Of a stretch of 64,000 bases of DNA, positions 34,902 through 42,213 are shown in pieces. Both the position numbers and the translations under genes were made by a program. The notes under the pieces are model-generated. The model saw only the letters and a program-made list of their open reading frames with translations. It had not been told where the DNA came from and did not search any database. Location of the stretch: positions 216,415 to 280,414 of the forward strand of contig JBNKJV010000002.1 in NCBI GenBank assembly GCA_050291465.1, in the 5' to 3' direction. Every line of letters begins with the position of its first letter. The first letter of the stretch is position 1. The DNA is from CBFDBF01 sp050291465. Lineage in GTDB: Bacteria; Pseudomonadota; Gammaproteobacteria; Chromatiales; Chromatiaceae.

Positions 34902-35450
34902 CTACCGTCTAACGAACGTCGCCTTCACACGTTTCGAGACCAGCATATATGGGATCCAGATCATTGCGCCCACCACCGAACGGGAAATCTCTACGCTCGA
35001 TTCGGGGTCAAACATCGCCTCGCCGGGCATCACCAGAGTGAACGCCCAGGCGTCGACTAGTTGAAAGGCTATGGTAAAAAGAAATATCGATATATAGAGG
35101 GCGGGAAACCTGGCTTTCTTGCCAAAGAACTGAAACGCTATAAAGATCCAAACCACAACCAGCGCACAATTAATAAATATCTCGCCGATCAGCAAAGGCA
35201 TCCAGAGAGGATGGTATGCTTCAGAGCCAGGCGTGGTCACCGCCGCAAACGTGCCGTCGGCGAACATCCCGTTGTAGCTCGGCAAGACCTGACTAATGAT
35301 ACGTATGGGGGATAAGACTACCCCTATTCCGACAAGCACAAGCCACCCTCCGAGACCTTCCAGGCGATTCGCTTGATGAGGGTTTTCTTCTGAAAGATCA
35401 GATGAAGGCGGAGCGTAAGGATTCTCTGGGCTTATTTCATTGTTTGTCAT
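34902..35450 (-). CDS. DUF2569 family membrane protein
   Basis: 182 residues. A polar, Pro/Asn-rich N-terminus (SPENPYAPPSSDL) precedes GLGGWLVLVGIGVVLSPI, the DUF2569 signature, and three further hydrophobic segments near 88-108, 118-140 and 155-172. The 'NPYAPP' head is frequent in small membrane proteins of unknown role. Function is unknown. It starts 7 bases after the stop of the ankyrin gene, so the two are probably co-transcribed. Confidence 0.8.
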   Translation of the reverse strand: MTNNEISPENPYAPPSSDLSEENPHQANRLEGLGGWLVLVGIGVVLSPIRIISQVLPSYNGMFADGTFAAVTTPGSEAYHPLWMPLLIGEIFINCALVVVWIFIAFQFFGKKARFPALYISIFLFTIAFQLVDAWAFTLVMPGEAMFDPESSVEISRSVVGAMIWIPYMLVSKRVKATFVRR

Positions 35451-35457
35451 CTTACAT

Positions 35458-36024
35458 TCATTCTACATTGTCTATTACTTTTTCCAGCTCCCGAATCGCG
35501 GTCGCATTATTATTCTCTTTTGCAAGATCCAGCGCGGTTTTTCCTTGCTTATTTTTATTTTCCGTATCCGCCCCATGATATATCAGGCGCGTAATTATCC
35601 CCGGATTCTGATTGTACCGCGCGGCAATAATCAGAGCGTCTTCATTATTATGAACTTTTTGATTTATGTCCGCACCGAGTCTGATGAGCTCATCAATAAC
35701 TTCAACGCTCGAACTGTACCCCGCCGCACCGGTAAGCGGAGTACCCCTGAATATACCGTCTGATTCGTTAATATCCGCACCCCGTGCAACCAAGGCCGCA
35801 ATTATCTCCGGATTCTCAGTTGCTATCGCCGCCCACATAAGAACCGGACCGTTTCTATTACCCGGGGCAAGCGCCTCCTGCGGTACTTCATCTACCGATT
35901 CCAATGTTGCGCTGCTCCAATACCCCTGCGTACTGTATTTGCGGTACGGATTTGAAAATTTTATAAATGCAGCAAGTAGAACCACGAGCACCAGCGCAAT
36001 TATATACACACGGTTTACCGACAT
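35458..36024 (-). CDS. Ankyrin-repeat protein with N-terminal membrane anchor
   Basis: 188 residues. Hydrophobic anchor YIIALVLVVLLAAFIKF (7-23), then about four ankyrin repeats from residue 57: GPVLMWAAIATENPEIIAAL, GTPLTGAAGYSSSVEVIDEL, DALIIAARYNQNPGIITRL and KTALDLAKENNNATAIRELE. Each has the usual GADIN-type turn (RGADINE, LGADINQ, HGADTEN). The repeats are expected to bind protein partners outside the membrane. It heads a two-gene unit with the DUF2569 gene. Ankyrin proteins are often linked with host contact in symbionts, but they are also common in free-living species, so no role is claimed. Confidence 0.85.
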   Translation of the reverse strand: MSVNRVYIIALVLVVLLAAFIKFSNPYRKYSTQGYWSSATLESVDEVPQEALAPGNRNGPVLMWAAIATENPEIIAALVARGADINESDGIFRGTPLTGAAGYSSSVEVIDELIRLGADINQKVHNNEDALIIAARYNQNPGIITRLIYHGADTENKNKQGKTALDLAKENNNATAIRELEKVIDNVE

Positions 36025-36070
36025 TCTTTGACGCCTATGTTAGTACTCGCCCGGATTGGCACAGACCGAC

Positions 36071-37156
36071 CTATCTCCCCATCCTTACCGGTAGACGATG
36101 CGGCCCCCAATCACCCGGTTCCGCTTCAAATACACCGGCACAACGGCTACCGCAGAAGCGGCAGTCTCCTGTCTCTGTCAGATTCCAGCTTCCCAGCTGA
36201 TACCAGTCCCGTTCAATGAGCAGTTCCCCGCAATTATGGCACCAGGTGCTGTCACCCTGCGGATCATGGACGTTACCGGTATACGCGTAGTGTACGCCAT
36301 TATTCAGGGCGATTCTGCGTGCGCGGCTCAGGGTTTCCAACGGAGTGGGCGGTATATCGCGCATCTTCCAGTCCGGATGGAAAGCGCTGAAGTGCATCGG
36401 TACATCGGGACCGAGATGTTCAACGACCCAGCCCGTCATTTCATCCAGCTCCCGGTCCGAATCATTTTCACCAGGTATCAGCAGCGTGGTAAGCTCCACC
36501 CAGATATCGGTTTCTGATTTCAGATAGAGCAGGGTTTCGAGTATCGTGTGCAGATCTCCTCCGCACAACTTCCGGTAGAACTGTTCATTGAACGCCTTCA
36601 GATCCACGTTGGCCGCATCGATGTTACGAAACAGCTGCTCCCGGGGTTCCCCTGCACAGACATAACCGGCTGTCACTGCGACCGCCTTAATCCCGAGTTC
36701 ATGGCACGCCTGTGCGGTATCGTCCGCGTATTCCAGAAAGATGACCGGATCATTGTAGGTGAAGGCCACGCTGCGGCACCCGAGTTCCCGAGCCTTGCGC
36801 GCAATAGCTCCGGGTGACGCGCTATCGGCCAGAATATCGATTTCCCGCGATTTACTCATGTCCCAGTTCTGACAAAATCGGCAGGCCAGATTACATCCGG
36901 CGGTACCGAAGGAGAGCACCGGTGTTCCCGGGAGAAAATGGTTTAACGGTTTTTTTTCTATGGGATCTACACAAAACCCACTGGATCGGCCGTAAGTGGT
37001 CAATACAATACGCCCGTTCTGACAGGCCCGGACAAAACACAGTCCCTGTTTACCCTCCTTCACCCGGCAGGCACGGGGGCATACATCACATTGAACACGG
37101 CCATCCTCCAGCGCGTGCCAATAGCGGGTCGGAAAAGCGTCTTTTTGGGTGTCCAT
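36071..37156 (-). CDS. amrS: AmmeMemoRadiSam system radical SAM enzyme AmrS
   Basis: 361 residues. The radical SAM cluster motif CxxxCxxC is CNLACRFC within FGTAGCNLACRFCQNWDMSK (near 87-106). An N-terminal cysteine set (CDVCPRACRVKEGKQGLC) and a C-terminal zinc-like set (CHNCGELL, CRFCGSRCAGVF) flank it, as in the family. This is the partner of AmrA and AmrB encoded divergently 565 bases away. The three co-occur widely, but the chemistry is unproven; the family resembles pyruvate-formate-lyase activases in its active-site block. The start follows AAAGGAGCA about 5 bases upstream. Confidence 0.93.
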   Translation of the reverse strand: MDTQKDAFPTRYWHALEDGRVQCDVCPRACRVKEGKQGLCFVRACQNGRIVLTTYGRSSGFCVDPIEKKPLNHFLPGTPVLSFGTAGCNLACRFCQNWDMSKSREIDILADSASPGAIARKARELGCRSVAFTYNDPVIFLEYADDTAQACHELGIKAVAVTAGYVCAGEPREQLFRNIDAANVDLKAFNEQFYRKLCGGDLHTILETLLYLKSETDIWVELTTLLIPGENDSDRELDEMTGWVVEHLGPDVPMHFSAFHPDWKMRDIPPTPLETLSRARRIALNNGVHYAYTGNVHDPQGDSTWCHNCGELLIERDWYQLGSWNLTETGDCRFCGSRCAGVFEAEPGDWGPHRLPVRMGR

Positions 37157-37360
37157 ATGCTGCTCCTTTCAGCGATACAACAAATCCCTTAATACCTTTC
37201 AGGATATCTCCTTCCGATCGAAATCAGAGTAATCAAGAAAGCTTTTTTATACAGGCTATTGTTTCGAATATCTTTTTATTTTTTTCTGACGTTTCTGTTT
37301 ACAAGCTTTATCTCTGTTTGTTGGGGTTGGTGCGACTCCAGGTAATATAGTTTTCTTGAT
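37157..37360. other. AT-rich intergenic DNA upstream of amrS
   Basis: 204 bases between the amrS start and the MITE-like element, very rich in T runs on the plus strand. No gene. It probably contains the amrS promoter. Confidence 0.5.
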
Positions 37361-37641
37361 TTAAGGAACCTCTGATTAGGTCGCTGATGAGCCGAGTTTG
37401 TGTTCAAATGGCGATGATCGCAAGGCGTGGCGCGCAGGCCGCATGCCATAGCTATACGGCAAGCGCCGCAACACAGCGAGCACGCTATTTGGCGCAAACC
37501 CTTCGGGACGCGCCTTTGCGCCGGATCTGCGGCGTTGGCTTGCTTGCTAAGGGATGAGCCATTAGCTGCGCAAGCCGCCTTGCGTCTCAAGACGCAAAGT
37601 CAGCGTCTCGGCCATCATGGACTTGATCAGAGGCTCCTTAA
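37361..37641. mobile_element. MITE-like non-coding element with 18-bp terminal inverted repeats
   Basis: Ends are TTAAGGAACCTCTGATTA (37361-37378) and, reversed, TTAAGGAGCCTCTGATCA (37624-37641), identical at 16 of 18 positions. The 281-bp body is GC-rich, has no credible reading frame and contains internal partial palindromes (for example TTGCGTCTCAAGACGCAA). It sits in the amrS-amrB divergent region and is flanked by AT-rich DNA. TTAA at both tips may be part of the repeat or the duplicated target. The parental transposase family cannot be named from this copy. Confidence 0.7.
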
Positions 37642-37721
37642 GTATAGCCGCCCTTGATTTTTCCCTGTCGGCGGCGCATGTTTAAGTGTAGAGACCGGTT
37701 CAGGGAACGGGAGTAACGGTA

Positions 37722-38513
37722 ATGAAGAAGATCCAAAAGCCGACGGTCGCAGGTATTTTCTATCCGGACGATCCTGAGAAACTTCGCCTTCAGGTACAGA
37801 CCTTTCTATCATCAGCACAATCCGGGATGGTCAACTCCGCCCCCAAGGCGTTGATTGCCCCACACGCGGGATATATCTATTCCGGACCCGTTGCCGGCAG
37901 CGCTTATGCCCAGCTGGGTGCAGTCGCTCCCCGAGTACATAGGGTCGTGATACTGGCCCCGTCACATCATCTGGGATTCCGTGGCATTGCTTTCAGTAGC
38001 GCCGACGCCTTCCAAACGCCGCTGGGAGAGCTTGAGGTGGACAAAGCAGCCCTTGAGATGCTTGAGGGGCTACCCCATGTGCATGCCCTGGACGCCGCCT
38101 TCGAACAGGAACACAGTCTCGAGGTACATCTGCCCTTCCTGCAGGAAACGCTGAACACATTCAGGATCGTGCCCCTGGTAGTCGGCGATGCCGATCCCGC
38201 CGAGGTGGCCGAAGTAATTGAGATGCTCTGGGGTGGAGAGGAAACCCTGATCGTAATCAGCTCTGACCTGAGTCACTACCACGACTACGAGACCGCCCGC
38301 GGCATGGATACACGGACCTCCGAGGCGATCGAAAATCTTAAGCCGGGCGATATCTCCGTGCAGCAGGCCTGCGGCCGTATTCCGGTTAGCGGACTGCTGT
38401 TGGCGGCACGTCACCATAGTCTCAGCGTCAAGACGGTTGATCTGCGTAACTCCGGGGATACCGCGGGCCCTAAAGACCAGGTGGTCGGATACGGCGCTTA
38501 TGTCCTTTCCTGA
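37722..38513 (+). CDS. amrB: AmmeMemoRadiSam system protein B (MEMO1 family)
   Basis: 263 residues of the MEMO1/class III extradiol dioxygenase-like fold. Conserved blocks: KPTVAGIFYPDDPEKL (6-21), ALIAPHAGYIYSGPVAGSAY with its His, VVILAPSHHLGFRGIAF and VVISSDLSHYHDYETA. These supply the metal-site His residues known in MEMO proteins. GGGAGTAACGGTA lies just before the ATG. Its 3' end overlaps the chosen start of amrA by 14 bases, so the two are coupled. The MITE-like element ends 80 bases upstream and may have displaced or supplied its promoter. Confidence 0.93.
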   Translation: MKKIQKPTVAGIFYPDDPEKLRLQVQTFLSSAQSGMVNSAPKALIAPHAGYIYSGPVAGSAYAQLGAVAPRVHRVVILAPSHHLGFRGIAFSSADAFQTPLGELEVDKAALEMLEGLPHVHALDAAFEQEHSLEVHLPFLQETLNTFRIVPLVVGDADPAEVAEVIEMLWGGEETLIVISSDLSHYHDYETARGMDTRTSEAIENLKPGDISVQQACGRIPVSGLLLAARHHSLSVKTVDLRNSGDTAGPKDQVVGYGAYVLS

Positions 38514-39084
38514 TCCGCCACTGACACCGTTGACACCTTCACAACGCGATATCGTACTGGCCACCGCACGCGCTTCGATCCGGCATGGTCTGGATCAGGG
38601 GTCTCCCCTGGAGATAGATATTGAGGAGTACGACCCGGCACTGCGGACCAGGCGCGCCTGTTTCATCACTCTGAATCGAAACGGCGATCTGCGCGGTTGT
38701 ATCGGTCACCTTGAGGCCATCCAGCCCCTGATCCTGGATGTGGCGGAGAATGCCTATTCCGCCGCCTTCCGTGACCCACGGTTCCCCCCGCTGCGTGAAG
38801 AGGAGATAAGAGACCTGGAAATCCATGTTTCCATTCTGACCCTGCCGCAGCGATTGGAGTTTTCTTCCGAACAGGATCTGCTTTCCCGCTTACGACCCGG
38901 TATAGACGGACTGATCCTGGAAGACGGCAGCCATCGCGGCACCTTCCTCCCTTCGGTATGGGAATCGCTGCCGGAGCCCCGCGCCTTTCTTCAGCACCTT
39001 AAGTTGAAAGCCGGTCTAGCGGCTGATCACTGGTCCGACACGGTAGTGATATTCCGCTACGAAACCGAATCTTTTCCGAACTGA
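38500..39084 (+). CDS. amrA: AmmeMemoRadiSam system protein A (AMMECR1 family)
   Basis: 194 residues from MSFPDPPLTPLTPSQRD. The invariant AMMECR1 motif LRGCIGHLEA is at about 67-76, with AFRDPRFPPLREEE and IHVSILTLPQ further on and HRGTFLPSVWESLPEP near the end. The start at 38500 is preferred over the longer reading from 38437 because it matches the family and needs only a 14-base overlap with amrB. The human relative AMMECR1 is linked to Alport-syndrome deletions; the bacterial role is unknown. It converges on the pentapeptide gene with a 4-base gap. Confidence 0.92.
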   Translation: MSFPDPPLTPLTPSQRDIVLATARASIRHGLDQGSPLEIDIEEYDPALRTRRACFITLNRNGDLRGCIGHLEAIQPLILDVAENAYSAAFRDPRFPPLREEEIRDLEIHVSILTLPQRLEFSSEQDLLSRLRPGIDGLILEDGSHRGTFLPSVWESLPEPRAFLQHLKLKAGLAADHWSDTVVIFRYETESFPN

Positions 39085-39088
39085 CCGG

Positions 39089-40006
39089 TTATTCCTGAGC
39101 CCTTCGGCATCCGCCGAGTGAACCGACACCGCAGGTTTCGCCGTCAATCCAGATGGCATTATCCAGCCGTGTCCAATCCAGCTTGGCCCCGCCCATCCGC
39201 GCACCCGTAAGGTCGGCGAAACTGAGATCCGCACCGCTCAGATCGGTGTTGGTAAGATCGGCGTTCTGTAGATTGATGCCTTTCATGGCGGTGTTCTTGA
39301 ATTCCCCATAGCTGAGATCGGCTCCGGAAAAATCCGCATACATCAGATCGGCTCCCTTGAAACTGCTCCCCGACAGTCGTGCCTGCCTCAGCACGGCATT
39401 GTTGATCTGCGCTCCCGCCAGATCACTGTTCTCTGCCACGGTTCCGTCAAGCCTGCAGTTCCGCCAGTTGACACCGGGTGCCGGGCGGGCAAGGCAATCC
39501 GGTTTAGGGATATCCTGGGGTGCTCCTATATAGAGCCCACCGCCGATCGCCAGAGCCACCAGGATGGAAATCACCAGTATCCCGACATAGGGCTTCTTGC
39601 GTTGCGTCTCCAGTTCCAGCAGTTCCGCTTTCGCGGCCCGGTGTCGAGCCAGCAGCTCATCCTCCTGGCGGCGGCGTTCCCCATGGCGACGTTCCTTGAA
39701 TTCGCTATCATCGGCACCGGTACGCCGCTCCCGCCCGGTGCGTTCGTCCTCCCGCATGCGCAGGAGATCCAGCGTCTCATAATCCCCTGTCTCCAGGGCC
39801 TTACGCACCTCCGGCGGCACCACGTCCGGTACCTCGGAAACCGGCTTCCAGTTTTTCCGGTCCAGACTCGTTTCATCATCAAGCCTTACCCGTCCCAGGA
39901 GTACGGAACGGCGGACGGCACCGCAGGGGAAAGGACCCCGAATCTCTCCTTTGCGCCGGATATACCAGAGAAGCTGTCTGTTATCGTTGTTCTCTTGTTC
40001 TGCCAT
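39089..40006 (-). CDS. Pentapeptide-repeat membrane protein with N-terminal GYF_2-like domain
   Basis: 305 residues. Residues 12-70 (LLWYIRRKGEIRGPF, then LGRVRLDDETSLDRKNWKPVSEVPDVVP) look like a GYF_2/DUF4339 domain. A charged helical stretch (70-140) is followed by one membrane segment YVGILVISILVALAIGGGLYI (about 142-162). About 15 pentapeptide repeats A(D/N)LxX fill 200-285, including ADLMYADFSGADLSYGEF. The repeat coil would therefore sit across the membrane from the GYF_2-like domain. AGGA five bases before the ATG supports the start. Function unknown; the repeats suggest a beta-helical binding surface. Confidence 0.8.
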   Translation of the reverse strand: MAEQENNDNRQLLWYIRRKGEIRGPFPCGAVRRSVLLGRVRLDDETSLDRKNWKPVSEVPDVVPPEVRKALETGDYETLDLLRMREDERTGRERRTGADDSEFKERRHGERRRQEDELLARHRAAKAELLELETQRKKPYVGILVISILVALAIGGGLYIGAPQDIPKPDCLARPAPGVNWRNCRLDGTVAENSDLAGAQINNAVLRQARLSGSSFKGADLMYADFSGADLSYGEFKNTAMKGINLQNADLTNTDLSGADLSFADLTGARMGGAKLDWTRLDNAIWIDGETCGVGSLGGCRRAQE

Positions 40007-40079
40007 GTCCGTCCTATTTCAATAAACCGGCCGGTCAGCCGCTAAACTGTCAGTTAAAGACACTGATCCGTACACCCTG

Positions 40080-41396
40080 GTGAAGATACCCGACCTCATC
40101 TCCAATCCCCGCCTCGCCGTGGAAACAGTGCGCACCAACGTGCTGAACAATCTGCGACCGGGACAGATCCTGCACGCCAGTGTCTTGACACCTACCAGTC
40201 AAAACAGCGTCAAACTCCGGATCGGTCTTGCGGAACTGGTGGCCCGAACCCAGGTTTCCTTCACACCCGGGCAGCGAATCACCCTGGATGTGGTCAAAAC
40301 CGGCGTATTGCCTGAATTACGGGTGCTGCCGCAGGTGGAGACCCGGCAATTCCAGGCGGAAGCCCTCCGCACCGCCCTGCCGAAGCAGATTCCCTTGCCC
40401 CGGCTGTTCCAAAACCTTCAGATCCTGTCTAGTACTGTAGCAAAGAATGTTCCAATTCCCGCGTTCTCAAAGGGGGAAGCAAGCGGGGCGCAGGGGACAA
40501 AACCCTCTCTTATCCAGTTGCTCTCCACGGCCCTGCAGTCCCCGCGGGCGAACAAGGGTGATGTGGAGGTGCTGCAGACCCTGCGTAATCTGGTGGGGAC
40601 GGAATCACTGCAGAAGGTGGGAGAGCGGCTCGGACCGGAAGTGGTCAACCGGATAAAGACCGTACTGGAGAACACCCCCACCCGATCGGAGGTATCGTCG
40701 CCACCGTTACTGCGGAAGATTATCCAGGAATCCGGGCTGTTCCTGGAACCGAAACTGGTGGCCGGTCAGCCCCCCGAAGTCGACCTTAAATCCAATTTGT
40801 TACTGCTGCTGTTGCATATCCGCAACCGGCTTGAACAGTTTGTCTTGCCTGAACAGAAAGACCTTCCAGTCCATGAGCGCTCTTCCCAGCCCCCGCCTTC
40901 CCCGCTGGAGAGCGGGATATCGAAGCTCCTGAACCAGTTGTTTCGGCAGACCGAAGGCAGTCTGGCCCGGATACAGCTCAACCAGTTGGCTTCACTTCCC
41001 AGCGAGGATGGCAACAACCGACAGGTCTGGCAGTTTGATATCCCAGTGAGACACCCGAACGGTTTCGATAATTTTCAACTCAAGGTTGAACGGGAACAGC
41101 ACCAGGGGAAAAAACGGGATGCCAGACACCGCTGGCGGGTGTCACTCCATTTCGATCTGGAGTCCCTGGGTCCGGTGCAGGCCCAGGTGACACTCCTGGG
41201 TGAAGAGGTCTCCGCTCTGTTCCTGGCGGAACGCAAAGAGAGTGCGACCCTGATCGAGCAACATCTCTCCGCCCTGGACCTGGCCTTCTCCCGTGCGGGA
41301 CTGAAAGTCGGTCACCTGGCTGCGAAGAAGAGTGACAAGGTGCATAGTGAGATGCCCAACGCCTTTCCTCACCGTCTGCTGGACGAAAAGGCATGA
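40080..41396 (+). CDS. Flagellar hook-length control protein FliK-like
   Basis: 438 residues from a GTG start (read KIPDLISNPRL after fMet). The first 300 residues are low in conservation and rich in Gln, Pro, Leu and Arg. Residues ~310-425 match the FliK C-terminal domain: WQFDIPVRHPNGFDNFQLKVERE, RWRVSLHFDLESLGPVQAQVTL and a helical end LIEQHLSALDLAFSRAGL. FliK measures the hook and switches export through FlhB. Here the gene does not follow fliJ but converges on it, and it is coupled to a stand-alone FlhB C-terminal-domain gene (4-base overlap). It may be a second FliK-type protein rather than the main one. No strong ribosome site, so the start is tentative. Confidence 0.8.
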   Translation: MKIPDLISNPRLAVETVRTNVLNNLRPGQILHASVLTPTSQNSVKLRIGLAELVARTQVSFTPGQRITLDVVKTGVLPELRVLPQVETRQFQAEALRTALPKQIPLPRLFQNLQILSSTVAKNVPIPAFSKGEASGAQGTKPSLIQLLSTALQSPRANKGDVEVLQTLRNLVGTESLQKVGERLGPEVVNRIKTVLENTPTRSEVSSPPLLRKIIQESGLFLEPKLVAGQPPEVDLKSNLLLLLLHIRNRLEQFVLPEQKDLPVHERSSQPPPSPLESGISKLLNQLFRQTEGSLARIQLNQLASLPSEDGNNRQVWQFDIPVRHPNGFDNFQLKVEREQHQGKKRDARHRWRVSLHFDLESLGPVQAQVTLLGEEVSALFLAERKESATLIEQHLSALDLAFSRAGLKVGHLAAKKSDKVHSEMPNAFPHRLLDEKA

Positions 41397-41683
41397 AACG
41401 GGATACCCAACCACAACCCGATATTGCCGTAGCCCTGCACTATGACGGGGAGAACGCTCCGCGGGTCACGGCCAAGGGACAGGGTGAACTAGCACAACGG
41501 ATTCTGATGCTGGCGGAGCAGCACGGCATCCCTTTGCATGATGACCCGGAACTGGCCGCGATCCTGACCCAGATACCGCTTGGGGATGAGATCCCCGAAA
41601 CCCTCTACCTGGTTATCGCGGAAGTAATCGCGTTCGCTTACATGGTATCCGGGAAAAGACCACCGGGCTTTCAGGAGGGTTGA
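41393..41683 (+). CDS. FlhB C-terminal domain homologue (FhlB, EscU/YscU switch-protein family)
   Basis: 96 residues equal to the cytoplasmic domain of FlhB without the membrane part: PDIAVALHYDGENAPRVTAKGQGELAQRI (9-37, the family block, named here in pieces PDIAVALHYD and RVTAKGQGELA). HGIPLHDDPELAAIL and ETLYLVIAEVIAFAYMV follow. The autocleavage motif NPTH of real FlhB is absent, its place being near the N-terminus. Such proteins can stand in for the FlhB C-terminal part in export switching in other bacteria. The 4-base overlap with the FliK-like gene supports a joint role. Confidence 0.88.
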   Translation: MKRDTQPQPDIAVALHYDGENAPRVTAKGQGELAQRILMLAEQHGIPLHDDPELAAILTQIPLGDEIPETLYLVIAEVIAFAYMVSGKRPPGFQEG

Positions 41684-41702
41684 ATCTAATAGGAGGTTAT
41701 CG

Positions 41703-41720
41703 GCGGGCACAGCCCGCCCT
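41703..41720. repeat. Dispersed palindrome GGCGGGCACAGCCCGCC, second copy
   Basis: Identical to the copy at 16892-16909, including the following CTAC. It is again placed between two convergent genes (fhlB and fliJ), where no other terminator is visible. Confidence 0.75.
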
Positions 41721-41733
41721 ACATACTTCTTAC

Positions 41734-42171
41734 TTAATGTTTCCCGCGCCGGTTGTTCCGCTCATCGGACTCTTTCTGCTCACGCACATCCAGCTGTTTC
41801 TGTTCCTCCCGCTCGTAGCGCTCCACCACCTTACCGAGGGCCTGGGTTCGAACATGCTTCTGTTGCCAGTTTTCCTGACGCACGGAACACTCGCTACGAC
41901 TCTGCTCCACCACCGATTCCTGCTCGTGTATGGCGCGCTCCAGCTTGGCAAGGAACGCCCGGTACTCCTGCAACTGTGTGGCAGACATACCGTTCTTAGC
42001 CGAGTTATGGAAACGTTCCAAGTACTCCCGATGGTATCCCCGCAACTCCTCGAGCCGCTCCTCATGCTTACGCATCCGGCGTCTGGAATCGCCCAGCTCC
42101 ATTGCCGCCGTCCGCTCCCGGGACTCAGCGACTCGCTGTACAGGCTTTAATCGTTTCGATGGGGGCACCAT
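41734..42171 (-). CDS. fliJ: Flagellar export chaperone FliJ
   Basis: 145 residues, almost wholly alpha-helical and charged (coiled coil), starting MVPPSKRLKPVQRVAE. It has the FliJ-type KRLKPVQRVAESRERTAA start and a Lys/Arg/Glu/Gln-rich body. It is the last gene of the fliE-J operon, 42 bases after fliI, exactly where FliJ is expected. FliJ forms the stalk that links the FliI hexamer to FlhA. Sequence conservation in this family is low, so the call rests on context as much as on sequence. Confidence 0.88.
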   Translation of the reverse strand: MVPPSKRLKPVQRVAESRERTAAMELGDSRRRMRKHEERLEELRGYHREYLERFHNSAKNGMSATQLQEYRAFLAKLERAIHEQESVVEQSRSECSVRQENWQQKHVRTQALGKVVERYEREEQKQLDVREQKESDERNNRRGKH

Positions 42172-42213
42172 ATTTTACTGCCTCCTCCCGGCCCTCATTT
42201 GTTTCATTTTGCT

